Notes: generated by a model from the letters alone, not told the origin. Counted from the first letter of the stretch, positions 1 through 5,619 are shown. The stretch: DNA of 10,474 nucleotides from Candidatus Kerfeldbacteria bacterium (GCA_016234305.1 JACRFM010000098.1:1-10474); one strand, 5' to 3'. Translations and numbers: made by a program.

Positions 1-705
1 ATTTTTCTTTTCAAGATATTTGTTCGACAATAATTTCTCTATGACTTTTTGGTTACGTTCAATAACCGCCTTCGATATGTCAGTTGTCGCAGTTGAATCT
101 TTATAAACAACAAAGCCGTCGTTTGTCATACGACCTGTTGCCAAAGCGTCTTTGCCCTTACAAGTGAAAAGAGGATCCGCTATATTTTTTTGTTCTTTCG
201 ATATGACCACTTGTAGGATCGGGTATCCTAAAGCAGAGAGCCGTAGCATCAAGTTTTCCAAAAATTCTTCTATCTCCGCAACAACTGCTACAGATAAAGA
301 AGGTAAAGATGATTCTGTGACATTTTCTAAATCAAATCTTTTTGCTTGAGTTGCTAAAGCTAAACACCTGCTCTCAAGATATCGAACATGAGCTTTTGTT
401 AAATTATTATCTTTACTTACAAATGCGACTGCGGTTTGCCAAAAGTCTTTTGAGCTATCGTGTGTAGATAATCTATTCCACAAATTTTCTGCTTCTCCAA
501 TATATGCAGTAGGCAAAAGTGCTTCTTCGCTTTCCTTGCCAACTAGAAAATAAACGGCAGGTTTATTGCATTCAGAACGCTGTTTTATCTCTTTCAACTT
601 ATTTCTAGGAATAACGATCGCCTGTCCAACCCAATTACTTAATTCAGCGGTTTTTAGTCCGTTAGGTTCTCCGTCAACCAAAAATATTTTTATAGTTTTT
701 GCCAT
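1..705 (-). CDS. GIY-YIG nuclease family protein with DUF4357-like C-terminus (partial, 3' end off the window)
   Basis: Reading the minus strand from the ATG at 705 gives 235 codons without a stop up to the left edge, so the gene is cut off at its 3' end. Residues about 50-115 carry the GIY-YIG nuclease core: AVYFLVG, then AYIGEAENLWNRL with the conserved Tyr-Ile-Gly and Arg, then RYLESRC with the likely metal-binding Glu. The last ~45 visible residues (ATGRMTNDGFVVYKDST) match the look of a DUF4357 domain, which often follows GIY-YIG in such proteins. The likely role is a DNA endonuclease, perhaps in restriction, defence or mobile DNA; the substrate is unknown. The ATG is 5 bp after the stop of a helix-turn-helix remnant and has no obvious Shine-Dalgarno. 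A promoter at 784-812 probably drives it. Confident on the family, not on the biological role. Confidence 0.85.
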   Translation of the reverse strand, partial: MAKTIKIFLVDGEPNGLKTAELSNWVGQAIVIPRNKLKEIKQRSECNKPAVYFLVGKESEEALLPTAYIGEAENLWNRLSTHDSSKDFWQTAVAFVSKDNNLTKAHVRYLESRCLALATQAKRFDLENVTESSLPSLSVAVVAEIEEFLENLMLRLSALGYPILQVVISKEQKNIADPLFTCKGKDALATGRMTNDGFVVYKDSTATTDISKAVIERNQKVIEKLLSNKYLEKKN

Positions 706-710
706 AATTT

Positions 711-794
711 CTATTTTATTAAATCATCAACTCCTACTTTTAATGCTCTTGCGATCCCCGCCGATATCATATTTACTATATTTAGTATATAACT
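711..794 (-). pseudogene. Remnant of an XRE-family helix-turn-helix regulator (C-terminal stub)
   Basis: The minus-strand frame ending in TAG at 713-711 reads SYILNIVNMISAGIARALKVGVDDLIK before the stop, bounded upstream by a TAA at 797-795. The part ARALKVGVDDLIK matches the last helix and end of HTH_3/Cro-CI domains, whose usual form is A-K-A-L-G-V-x-x-D-E-L. The recognition helices that should precede it are absent, and their place is taken by an AT-rich stretch with a promoter. It lies directly before the GIY-YIG/DUF4357 gene in another frame. The likeliest reading is a degraded regulator once co-transcribed with the nuclease. A 19-residue leader peptide from the ATG at 770 is an alternative. 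The match is short, so confidence is moderate. Confidence 0.45.
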
Positions 795-812
795 TTAAAC
801 TATAAATCACAA
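774..812 (-). promoter_or_regulatory. Promoter for the GIY-YIG/DUF4357 gene with an overlapping palindrome
   Basis: On the minus strand, TTGTGA (812-807) and TATACT (789-784) are separated by 17 bp, a good sigma-70-type promoter. A perfect inverted repeat, TACTA-AATA-TAGTA (787-774), overlaps the -10 box, the position expected for a repressor operator. It may have been the site of the regulator whose remnant follows immediately. The AT richness makes a 5-bp arm only modest evidence. Confidence 0.5.
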
Positions 813-816
813 TATA

Positions 817-844
817 AAAAATCCCGTTGCAAAACGTGATTTTT
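817..844 (-). terminator. Hairpin terminator after the tRNA region
   Basis: Arms AAAAATC and GATTTTT (7 bp) enclose, after one mismatch, a second 4-bp stem CGTT/AACG with a GCAA loop as read on the plus strand. On the minus strand the stem runs into TTTTTT followed by TATA, consistent with an intrinsic terminator for transcription coming from the tRNA-Pro region. The T-run is partly inside the stem and the plus-strand reading also ends in T's, so it could act in both directions. Confidence 0.5.
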
Positions 845-867
845 GGGAAAAGGAATGGACTCGCCTG

Positions 868-893
868 TCCGCCGGAGCTTTAGCGTAGGCGGA
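868..893. repeat. GC-rich palindromic repeat unit
   Basis: TCCGCC ... GGCGGA arms enclose a second small palindrome GCTTTAGC. It directly abuts the tRNA-like fragment at 894. A related core, cGCTAAAGCt, occurs near 5485-5495, which suggests a dispersed repeat family. It lies in AT-rich intergenic DNA and is not part of a readable gene. Confidence 0.5.
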
Positions 894-931
894 AACCCAG
901 AATCTTCCCGATGAACATCGGGACGCCTTAC
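894..931 (-). repeat. Partial tRNA-Pro copy with replaced anticodon arm (fragment C)
   Basis: Minus strand: GTAAGGCG (D-loop end, D-stem and position 26 of the nearby tRNA-Pro), then the hairpin TCCCGATG-TT-CATCGGGA (923-906) where the anticodon arm should be, then AGATTCTGGGTT, identical to tRNA positions 44-55. The match stops at T55, exactly where the other partial copy stops. No acceptor stem is present, so it cannot be a functional tRNA. Confidence 0.7.
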
Positions 932-948
932 GTTTTAACAGTTTAATC

Positions 949-1024
949 TGGTCGGGGTACTGGGACTCGAACCCAGAATCTCACGCACCCGAAGCGTGCG
1001 CCTTACCAATTAGGCCATACCCCG
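949..1024 (-). tRNA. tRNA-Pro (anticodon CGG)
   Basis: The 76-nt minus-strand sequence folds into a full cloverleaf: acceptor CGGGGTA/TACCCCG, T at position 8, D-stem GCCT/AGGC, anticodon stem CACGC/GCGTG with loop TTCGGGT (anticodon CGG, reading CCG Pro codons), variable AGATT, T-stem CTGGG/CCCAG with loop TTCGAGT, discriminator A and an encoded CCA. All stems pair. The first base directly follows the TGA stop of the small GIY-YIG gene. Partial copies lie on both sides (894-931 and 1294-1349). Confidence 0.95.
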
Positions 1025-1291
1025 TCAAACACTATGTATCACTCTACCATCATTAATGATTTTTTCAAGCAATATCCGACTCTTCATTTTTTTAAGCCAT
1101 AATTCAATTCTCCTGGTTTCAACTTGGGTATCAAACTTTTGGCTGAAAATTATTTGCCAAGGTCCTTTGTTCTTCGTGGCTTTTACCAAATTATCATTAT
1201 GCTCACCAAGGCGTCGATTCAAATCAGATGAAGAGCCAATGTAATATCGCCTGCAATTGGGGCTTTTTAATATATAAACATAATATTTCAT
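1025..1291 (-). CDS. Small GIY-YIG endonuclease-like protein between tRNA copies
   Basis: This 88-residue protein is a single GIY-YIG domain: YVYIL (residues 4-8), YYIGSS (16-21), RRLGEH with Arg 26/27 and His 31, and Glu 63 in RRIELWLKKMKSR. Length and motifs fit the small stand-alone UPF0213/YhbQ-like class of GIY-YIG proteins. These are predicted to cut or bind branched or damaged DNA; the precise role is usually unknown. The position is striking. The stop codon TGA ends exactly where the intact tRNA-Pro begins, and the ATG lies 2 bp from the end of a truncated tRNA copy. There is no clear Shine-Dalgarno; the region before the ATG is tRNA-derived sequence. It could be a mobile or homing-type nuclease that inserted at the tRNA gene, or a normal gene caught between duplicated tRNA pieces. 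Confidence 0.85.
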   Translation of the reverse strand: MKYYVYILKSPNCRRYYIGSSSDLNRRLGEHNDNLVKATKNKGPWQIIFSQKFDTQVETRRIELWLKKMKSRILLEKIINDGRVIHSV

Positions 1292-1293
1292 AT

Positions 1294-1349
1294 AACCCAG
1301 AATCTTCCCGCTGGCCAGCGGGACGCCTTACCAATTAGGCCATACCCCG
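1294..1349 (-). repeat. Partial tRNA-Pro copy with replaced anticodon arm (fragment A)
   Basis: On the minus strand, the first 26 nt are identical to positions 1-26 of the intact tRNA-Pro. Then comes the perfect palindrome TCCCGCTGGCCAGCGGGA (1323-1306) in place of the anticodon arm, then AGATTCTGGGTT, identical to positions 44-55. The copy stops there, lacking the T-loop end, the 3' T-stem strand and the 3' acceptor strand. It is not a functional tRNA. The GIY-YIG start codon follows 2 bp later. Confidence 0.75.
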
Positions 1350-1380
1350 CCATCTTTTAATCTAACGCCGTAAGTGTAAT

Positions 1381-1409
1381 AAAAAAAGACTAGCTTGTCG
1401 AGGGTCTTT
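1381..1409 (-). terminator. Intrinsic terminator of the four-gene envelope operon
   Basis: On the minus strand, AAAGAC and GTCTTT pair around a 13-nt loop, and the second arm runs into TTTTTTT ATT. It begins 13 bp after the stop codon of the DUF5666-like gene, the expected place for the operon's end. Confidence 0.65.
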
Positions 1410-1421
1410 AATCAGCTTAAA

Positions 1422-2039
1422 TTAATCCGGAAAAATAATTATTTTCTGCACTGGCGATATTAATTGCTGCGAACGGTCATATAACCCCTTAACAATAACT
1501 TTTTGCCCGTTAATTAAGCTGCTGAATTTTTTTTCATTACCTTGGTCTATCACCTTAGCGCCGGCATTAAATTTTACCGTAACCAAACCGTGAGTTGAGC
1601 TTTGCAAAATAAACTGCCCTTGTTCAACGTCTAATTTATCAATCAGACCAATAATCGCCTTAACGCCAATTTCTAAAGAACTATTATGAATATATCTCGC
1701 CTCAATCACATTGTCACCCAGACGCTTGCCTGATAAACGCAAACTGTTACCTGGTTTAAATTCATTTAAATTAGCCGGTTTACCATTGCGCCGCCATAAC
1801 TTAGTTTGAGGCGTAACTGTTACTTTATATTCCTGGCCGCGCCAGTCCACGGTCAAAATATTGTTATCAATACTTTTTAATTGACTATGAAACAGTAATA
1901 TTGGCAAAACTTCTTCTAGTTTACTAAGCTCCATCAGTAAAAAACCATTCTTGGCCCACACGGCAGCAGTCGCCAATAGACCAACACCAAAAACGCCGAT
2001 TAGTAAGGCGACTTTAATAGTGGTAGAAAAACTTTTCAT
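1422..2039 (-). CDS. Membrane-anchored protein with DUF5666-like beta repeats
   Basis: 205 residues. An N-terminal hydrophobic segment (about 9-29, VALLIGVFGVGLLATAAVWA) is likely a membrane anchor or uncleaved signal. The rest appears to be two related beta-rich units, about 53-120 and 125-203. Each has the pattern 'I-D...I-L-T-V...V-T-V...T-K...L.E..PG..L...G....I.A', typical of DUF5666/OB-like domains of unknown function found outside the membrane. The domain assignment rests on this pattern only. It is the last gene of a tight operon, 6 bp after the M50-like gene, and is followed by a terminator. Its job is unknown; an extracytoplasmic binding or structural role is a guess from the domain type and neighbours. 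Confidence 0.7.
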   Translation of the reverse strand: MKSFSTTIKVALLIGVFGVGLLATAAVWAKNGFLLMELSKLEEVLPILLFHSQLKSIDNNILTVDWRGQEYKVTVTPQTKLWRRNGKPANLNEFKPGNSLRLSGKRLGDNVIEARYIHNSSLEIGVKAIIGLIDKLDVEQGQFILQSSTHGLVTVKFNAGAKVIDQGNEKKFSSLINGQKVIVKGLYDRSQQLISPVQKIIIFPD

Positions 2040-2045
2040 ATAGGC

Positions 2046-2819
2046 CTACCAAGTAGCGCGTTGATTAAGACGTTTACCCAAAGCTAAAACGCCGACAATT
2101 ACCGCTACCATAAACAGCCAAGCCAGCACATAACTTAAAAACGGTACCAGGCCTTGCAAAATACTTACGGCTAAATTGGCCAGTTTCATTATCAAATTCT
2201 GATTAGCCAGCCAATCAATCACTGATAAAATTACCGCCACTAAACCCATAATAGTCACGCCAGCGGCCGTATAGACCAAATCATGATTGGAAGGCGCCAG
2301 GTGCGCGCCGCTAAACAAAACCATATATAAAAACAGCCAACCTGACCATTGCCCCAGATTAAGGCTTTGACCAGCAACCAACATAAAGTTCCACCATTTA
2401 TCAAGATACGTAACCGCGCTATCCAGCGAACCATCTATCAGAGAAAATGACGGCACCGCTGTGGGCTCAATGGTGGTGAGCCAGCGCGTACCGAGCCACA
2501 AAATTAAGGTCCCGCCCACCAACGGAAAAAAAGAAATTACAATTAACTTAAACGGATTCGCCGTGGCTTCATGAGTTACCGAGCCTAATTCAACTTTTTT
2601 ACCAGCGCTTGGTTTTGGCCAAAGCGATACTCCTTTTACCGGCGTCCAGGTTATAAGCGCGCCGAGCAAATGGGAAAACTCATGCAAACATACGCCCGGC
2701 CAAAGCAGCCAGACATACCACCTTTGCCCCAACAGCTCCATTAAGGAGCGACTGATAAAACGCGACAGCACCAAGACTGCCAAGCAAGCTACCAAAAATG
2801 AAACCACTAAGCTTAACAT
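2046..2819 (-). CDS. Integral membrane HExxH protein, putative M50-like metallopeptidase
   Basis: 257 residues with about five or six hydrophobic segments. HEFSH at residues 46-50, inside a membrane segment (WPGVCLHEFSHLLGA), is the HExxH zinc motif of site-2-protease-type (M50) membrane peptidases. A later APSNHDL (about 176-182) could provide the third zinc ligand (Asp 181), as the C-terminal N/D motif does in M50-like families. Such enzymes cut membrane proteins within or near the bilayer. No PDZ domain is seen, so it is not a classic RseP. It is third in the operon, between the glycoside hydrolase-like gene and the DUF5666-like gene with 6-bp gaps, so it may process one of these membrane-anchored proteins. 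Assignment to M50 proper is uncertain; the HExxH motif and membrane topology are clear. Confidence 0.7.
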   Translation of the reverse strand: MLSLVVSFLVACLAVLVLSRFISRSLMELLGQRWYVWLLWPGVCLHEFSHLLGALITWTPVKGVSLWPKPSAGKKVELGSVTHEATANPFKLIVISFFPLVGGTLILWLGTRWLTTIEPTAVPSFSLIDGSLDSAVTYLDKWWNFMLVAGQSLNLGQWSGWLFLYMVLFSGAHLAPSNHDLVYTAAGVTIMGLVAVILSVIDWLANQNLIMKLANLAVSILQGLVPFLSYVLAWLFMVAVIVGVLALGKRLNQRATW

Positions 2820-2825
2820 AAATTG

Positions 2826-3806
2826 TTACAAAGATTCAGTTATAATTTGTTTGCCTAAATTCCAATAAACAGGATTATTGTGTTCCTTCATATAATACCA
2901 CCACTCTACGCCCCACATAATCGCCTCATCAAAACCAGTGGCGCGGAAATAGGCAACATTGTCTTTAAATTTTTCCGGACTTAAAGATTTGTTAATTTCC
3001 TCAGCAGTTAAATTAATCAAACCGGCCTGTGCCCAGGGCTCAAGCTGTAATTCACTGATAATAACTTTTTTGCCAAGCAAATTAAGCCCAACGGCTTTAG
3101 CGCGATAAAACCAGGCTGGCCAAAAATAATTAAAATAACCAGTGACCTTATTCCAAGTTACGCGATACAGCGTGGAGCCTTGCTCGTCTGCCAAGATGCC
3201 GGTTTCCAGCCAAGGCGACAACTCGCCGGAATCAGTTATTAAAATCGGCCGCGCATCAAGCGCCTTAACCAAATCGCGCTCGCGTTGCAGGAGGTGCCAA
3301 TTGGGCGCCGGGCAAGAACCAAAAGTGAAAAGCGGTTCGTTCTCAAGTTGCCAACGCGTAATCGCCGTCTCGGTCTTATAATGCTCAACCACCTGCCGCA
3401 CCATGTTGAATTGATATTCTTCCACTTCCCAGGGTTTAAGCTCGGAAAGCCAAACCGGGTCATGACACTCTGGCCAATGCGGCAATTTACGCCCCACCGC
3501 TAAAGTGATAGTCGCGCCCGCCTGACTGATTTTTTTAACCAAACTATCCAGTTCCCTAAAATCATAATTACCCGCCGTCGGCTCAATTGCGTCCCAATCA
3601 GCCTGCAATCTAAAATGACTCGGTTTCAAGTCCGCTAAAATATCAGCGAGTAAACGAGTTGGTTCAATGCCTAAGTAACGCGACTGTGCCGCCGACAAAG
3701 CAATGGTAAATTGCGGTTTAGTTTGCCTAGGCAGTATTAAAGACAACAAGCTCGAGCCAGCCGCTATTATTAAAATTACTAAAAAGAATATTTTTAAATA
3801 CTTCAT
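2826..3806 (-). CDS. Membrane-anchored clan-A glycoside hydrolase-like protein
   Basis: 326 residues. Residues 4-25 form an N-terminal membrane anchor or signal, and the rest looks like a TIM-barrel glycosidase of clan GH-A. The supporting features, in order, are FRLQADWDAIEPTAGNYDF (about 65-83), typical of the early barrel in GH5/GH39/GH42-like proteins; RWQLENEP (151-158), with Asn 156-Glu 157 as the likely acid/base pair; IISELQ (249-254), with Glu 252 as candidate nucleophile; and MWGVEWWYYM (297-306), like the aromatic strand 8 near the sugar site. It probably acts on a glycan outside the membrane. The substrate is not readable. It is the second gene of the operon, 7 bp after the permease stop codon. 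The exact GH family is not assigned. Confidence 0.75.
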   Translation of the reverse strand: MKYLKIFFLVILIIAAGSSLLSLILPRQTKPQFTIALSAAQSRYLGIEPTRLLADILADLKPSHFRLQADWDAIEPTAGNYDFRELDSLVKKISQAGATITLAVGRKLPHWPECHDPVWLSELKPWEVEEYQFNMVRQVVEHYKTETAITRWQLENEPLFTFGSCPAPNWHLLQRERDLVKALDARPILITDSGELSPWLETGILADEQGSTLYRVTWNKVTGYFNYFWPAWFYRAKAVGLNLLGKKVIISELQLEPWAQAGLINLTAEEINKSLSPEKFKDNVAYFRATGFDEAIMWGVEWWYYMKEHNNPVYWNLGKQIITESL

Positions 3807-3813
3807 TCTGGTA

Positions 3814-4701
3814 TTACATAATACTCAATAAGCCAAGGCCTAAGGCTATCATAACAGTGCCGCCAACCTTGCGCCATAAAGCGTGCGGCGAAAATTCATC
3901 ATGAAAAAATGCCGGATGCCAATAAGACACGGCGGCAGCTAAAATAAGTAAAAATACGTACTGCACGCCTTGCAAAGCGTTAACCAGCGTCACGCTAGCC
4001 AGTGAGATGGCAAAACTGTTGAGCAGTCCGGCCATAGCGCCGGCCGTCTGCCCGCCAATAAAAGCAAATTTGACCCGCGACTGCGAATGAAAACTACCGC
4101 CAAAGGCTGAAGCCGTGCCGGGAATCAGTAACAGGGCCAAGCTGGAAACAAAACCACCGAGCCTGGTCCAAATTAAACCGGAAATAAAAGATGTTTCGTT
4201 AAAAGTTATTTTTAAAAATACATAAGCAAATCCAAAAGCCAGGGCTGATAAAACGCCTAAGGATAAATATTTTCCTGTTAAACCATGGCCACCGCCGACC
4301 ATTAAAAATCCACCAGCCACCAGCAACCCAAAAGCCAATATACCCATGTTCGGCAGGCGTTCTCCTAAAAGGAAAAATGAGACTATAAAAACAAAAACCG
4401 GATTTAAACTGCCAATAAAAGCCGGCACGCGTGAAGCTTCACCGACTCTTAACACCGTAAACATAAGCCACAAGCCGAGTGTAAAAAAAACGCTGGAAGC
4501 GAGTCCGTAACCCAGCACCTCCAGGCTGGGCTTTTCTAAACCAAACGGTGCTAAGATAAACACCAGCAAACCCAAAGCGGAAATTAACAAAGTATAAACC
4601 GCCGGGTCTTTAAGTTCCTGACGGTTAAGCAGCGCTTTATCAACTGCCAAAGCAATCGCATTTAAAAAATAACCAATAGTTGCCCAAATGACCCACAACA
4701 T
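3814..4701 (-). CDS. EamA/DMT-family membrane permease
   Basis: 295 residues, very hydrophobic, about ten membrane helices in two similar halves (about 1-137 and 145-295). This is the duplicated EamA layout of the drug/metabolite transporter superfamily. Characteristic pieces are RVGEASRVPAFIGSLNPVFVFIVSFFLLGERL (end of repeat 1, with the conserved Gly-Glu) and VTLVNALQGVQYVFLLILAAAVSYW in the matching part of repeat 2. The length is normal for the family. These proteins export or exchange small metabolites, amino acids or sugars; the substrate cannot be told. It is the first gene of the four-gene operon, with a promoter/operator-like region just upstream (4720-4742). No Shine-Dalgarno is visible before the ATG. 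Confidence 0.85.
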   Translation of the reverse strand: MLWVIWATIGYFLNAIALAVDKALLNRQELKDPAVYTLLISALGLLVFILAPFGLEKPSLEVLGYGLASSVFFTLGLWLMFTVLRVGEASRVPAFIGSLNPVFVFIVSFFLLGERLPNMGILAFGLLVAGGFLMVGGGHGLTGKYLSLGVLSALAFGFAYVFLKITFNETSFISGLIWTRLGGFVSSLALLLIPGTASAFGGSFHSQSRVKFAFIGGQTAGAMAGLLNSFAISLASVTLVNALQGVQYVFLLILAAAVSYWHPAFFHDEFSPHALWRKVGGTVMIALGLGLLSIM

Positions 4702-4719
4702 AAATAATAAAAATAACTA

Positions 4720-4742
4720 ATAATTAAGCTTACTTAATTATA
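4720..4742 (-). promoter_or_regulatory. -10 box and palindrome upstream of the envelope operon
   Basis: On the minus strand a perfect TATAAT lies at 4742-4737, 35 bp before the permease start. It overlaps an inverted repeat with 9-bp perfect arms (ATAATTAAG 4720-4728 and CTTAATTAT 4733-4741) and a 4-bp spacer. No good -35 is seen at 16-18 bp. The palindrome is placed where a repressor would block transcription start. The AT richness lowers confidence. Confidence 0.4.
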
Positions 4743-4781
4743 ATTGCAATTAGCTTACCGCGCCAGCTTTAATTCAATTAA

Positions 4782-4833
4782 ATGAAGCCTCCACGTCTCT
4801 TACGCCCGAGGTCTTCTGCGAAGGCGGATAAAT
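4782..4833 (+). repeat. Modular repeat element E2 (short form)
   Basis: 52 bp beginning ATGAAGCCTCCACG and ending GAAGGCGGATAAAT. The last 32 bp (4802-4833) are identical to 8910-8941 in element E3. The interior found in the two longer copies is missing, so this is a deleted or minimal form. TTAA lies on both sides if one more base (C4834) is included in the element, a possible 4-bp target duplication. Confidence 0.75.
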
Positions 4834-4840
4834 CTTAACA

Positions 4841-4876
4841 AATCTACCCCGCACTAAATTTGGTGCGGGGTAGATT
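4841..4876. repeat. Perfect 14-bp hairpin, possible terminator downstream of HU
   Basis: Arms AATCTACCCCGCAC and GTGCGGGGTAGATT enclose the 8-nt loop TAAATTTG. It is a very stable stem lying 80 bp past the HU stop codon. No run of T's follows on either strand, so a standard intrinsic terminator is not proven. It may be an mRNA 3'-end stabiliser, a barrier between convergent or tandem units, or a dispersed palindrome next to element E2. Confidence 0.6.
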
Positions 4877-4956
4877 GACATCACCATAAGATGTTTAACG
4901 ATCATCAGGTTTTTCAATGGGCGAACTGAAAAGCCTAGTGACAAACTACTTGCTAA

Positions 4957-5241
4957 TTACAAAATTGCATCCTTGGCGGCTTTTGCCACGCGGAATTTCA
5001 CCACGGTCTTGGCGGCAATTTTAATGGTTTCACCAGTAGCTGGGTTGCGGCCCATGCGGGCAGCACGCTGCTTTTTGAGCAACTTACCCAAACCAGGAAC
5101 CACAAACTCGCCTGATTTCTTGGTCTCGCGATAAGCGAGTGAAACCAAAGCGTCGATAAAGGCTGCCACATCTTTTTTGCTGTGGCCGGTCTTTTCCGCC
5201 AAGGCGGCTAAAGTCTGCGATTTGGACATGCCTTTGGCCAT
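4957..5241 (-). CDS. hup: HU-family DNA-binding protein
   Basis: 94 residues, the usual HU length. The N-terminal helical part (SKSQTLAALAEKTGHSKKDVAAFIDALVSLAYRETKKSG, about 6-44) is the dimer body. VPGLGKLLKKQRAARMGRNPATGETI (48-73) is the beta-arm, with the family hallmark RNPATGE at 65-71 and GLGKL in place of GFGKF. KTVVKFRVAKAAKDAI is the C-terminal helix. HU dimers bind and bend DNA and compact the nucleoid. The first ATG is used; a second in-frame ATG is 4 codons on. It has its own promoter upstream (5276-5305) preceded by phased A/T tracts, and stands as a single-gene unit. Confident family call; HU versus IHF-like subtype is not resolved. Confidence 0.95.
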   Translation of the reverse strand: MAKGMSKSQTLAALAEKTGHSKKDVAAFIDALVSLAYRETKKSGEFVVPGLGKLLKKQRAARMGRNPATGETIKIAAKTVVKFRVAKAAKDAIL

Positions 5242-5275
5242 ATTGGTTAGTGGGTTAAGAAATAAATCAAGCTTT

Positions 5276-5305
5276 AGTATAGCAAAAGATTACAAAACAA
5301 GCCAA
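5276..5305 (-). promoter_or_regulatory. Promoter of the HU gene
   Basis: On the minus strand TTGGCT (5305-5300) and TATACT (5281-5276) are 18 bp apart. The bases before the -10 read TGC, an extended -10. Transcription would start about 28 nt before the HU ATG. Confidence 0.65.
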
Positions 5306-5312
5306 TAAATAC

Positions 5313-5381
5313 AAGGTTTTTAAGGTTTTTAAGATAATAAATTAGCCTAAATAGTTAAACAACTGCTTAATTTAAACAACT
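5313..5381. repeat. Phased A/T-tract repeats upstream of the HU promoter
   Basis: AAGGTTTTT occurs twice in tandem (5313-5321, 5322-5330), followed by AAG, giving T/A tracts about 9 bp apart just upstream of the HU -35. A second direct repeat, TTAAACAACT, lies at 5355-5364 and 5372-5381. ATTAGCC (5341-5347) and GGCTAAT (5386-5392) bracket the latter. The arrangement suggests curved DNA or an UP-type element; protein binding is inference. Confidence 0.35.
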
Positions 5382-5399
5382 TTTTGGCTAATCTTAAAT

Positions 5400-5561
5400 G
5401 AATTCTCCTTGTGGCAGAGACCATCCTGGTAGCCTAGATTTTTTGATTCATCACCCGTAGCCTTTTCAAGTTATTCCCCTTCGCTAAAGCTACGTACGCA
5501 TCACCCTCGCCATTCGTCCCCGCGGCCCCAGACCGGCCGGGTATTGGGGGCGAAGGGTGAT
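5400..5561. repeat. GC-rich palindromic block in the HU upstream region
   Basis: No coding frame is convincing here. On the plus strand ATCACCCTCGCC (near 5501) pairs with GGCGAAGGGTGAT (near 5549-5561) apart from a one-base bulge. An inner pairing CCCC/GGGG plus TTCG/CGAA is also possible. CATCACCC recurs near 5451 and 5499, and cGCTAAAGCt matches the core of the repeat at 868-893. It may be another degraded hairpin-repeat insertion or a structured RNA; I cannot match it to a known RNA family. Confidence 0.4.
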
Positions 5562-5600
5562 AAAAAAGCAACTATTACTTAATCCCATAATAACTTGCTT
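5562..5600 (-). terminator. Intrinsic terminator of the small gene at 5620-5886
   Basis: On the minus strand, AAGCAA-GT-TATTA and TAATA-G-TTGCTT pair (11 bp with a small internal loop) around a 10-nt loop and run into TTTTTT. It starts 19 bp after the stop codon, which supports the small ORF being a real transcribed gene. Confidence 0.6.
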
Positions 5601-5619
5601 ACAATAAGCTCATTTCCAT

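Noticed and set aside
566..805. Plus-strand open frame
   Set aside because: It lies antisense over the start of the GIY-YIG/DUF4357 gene and its promoter; the composition shows no domain and it has no Shine-Dalgarno.
1025..1291. Alternative genetic code with TGA read as glycine
   Set aside because: TGA ends the small GIY-YIG ORF exactly before the tRNA, and no long gene contains in-frame TGA.
868..1349. CRISPR array from repeated hairpins near the tRNA
   Set aside because: The repeats are tRNA-derived, only two copies, not evenly spaced, and no cas genes are near.
1294..1349. A second functional tRNA gene
   Set aside because: It lacks the 3' T-stem strand and 3' acceptor strand, and the anticodon arm is a perfect palindrome with no 7-nt loop.
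3142..3503. Several overlapping frames on both strands
   Set aside because: They are shadows of the glycoside hydrolase-like gene, whose motifs and operon spacing are clear.
5501..5600. Possible tmRNA start (GGGGGCGAAGGG)
   Set aside because: No tRNA-like 3' half or tag reading frame follows; the adjacent sequence is a terminator and a coding gene.
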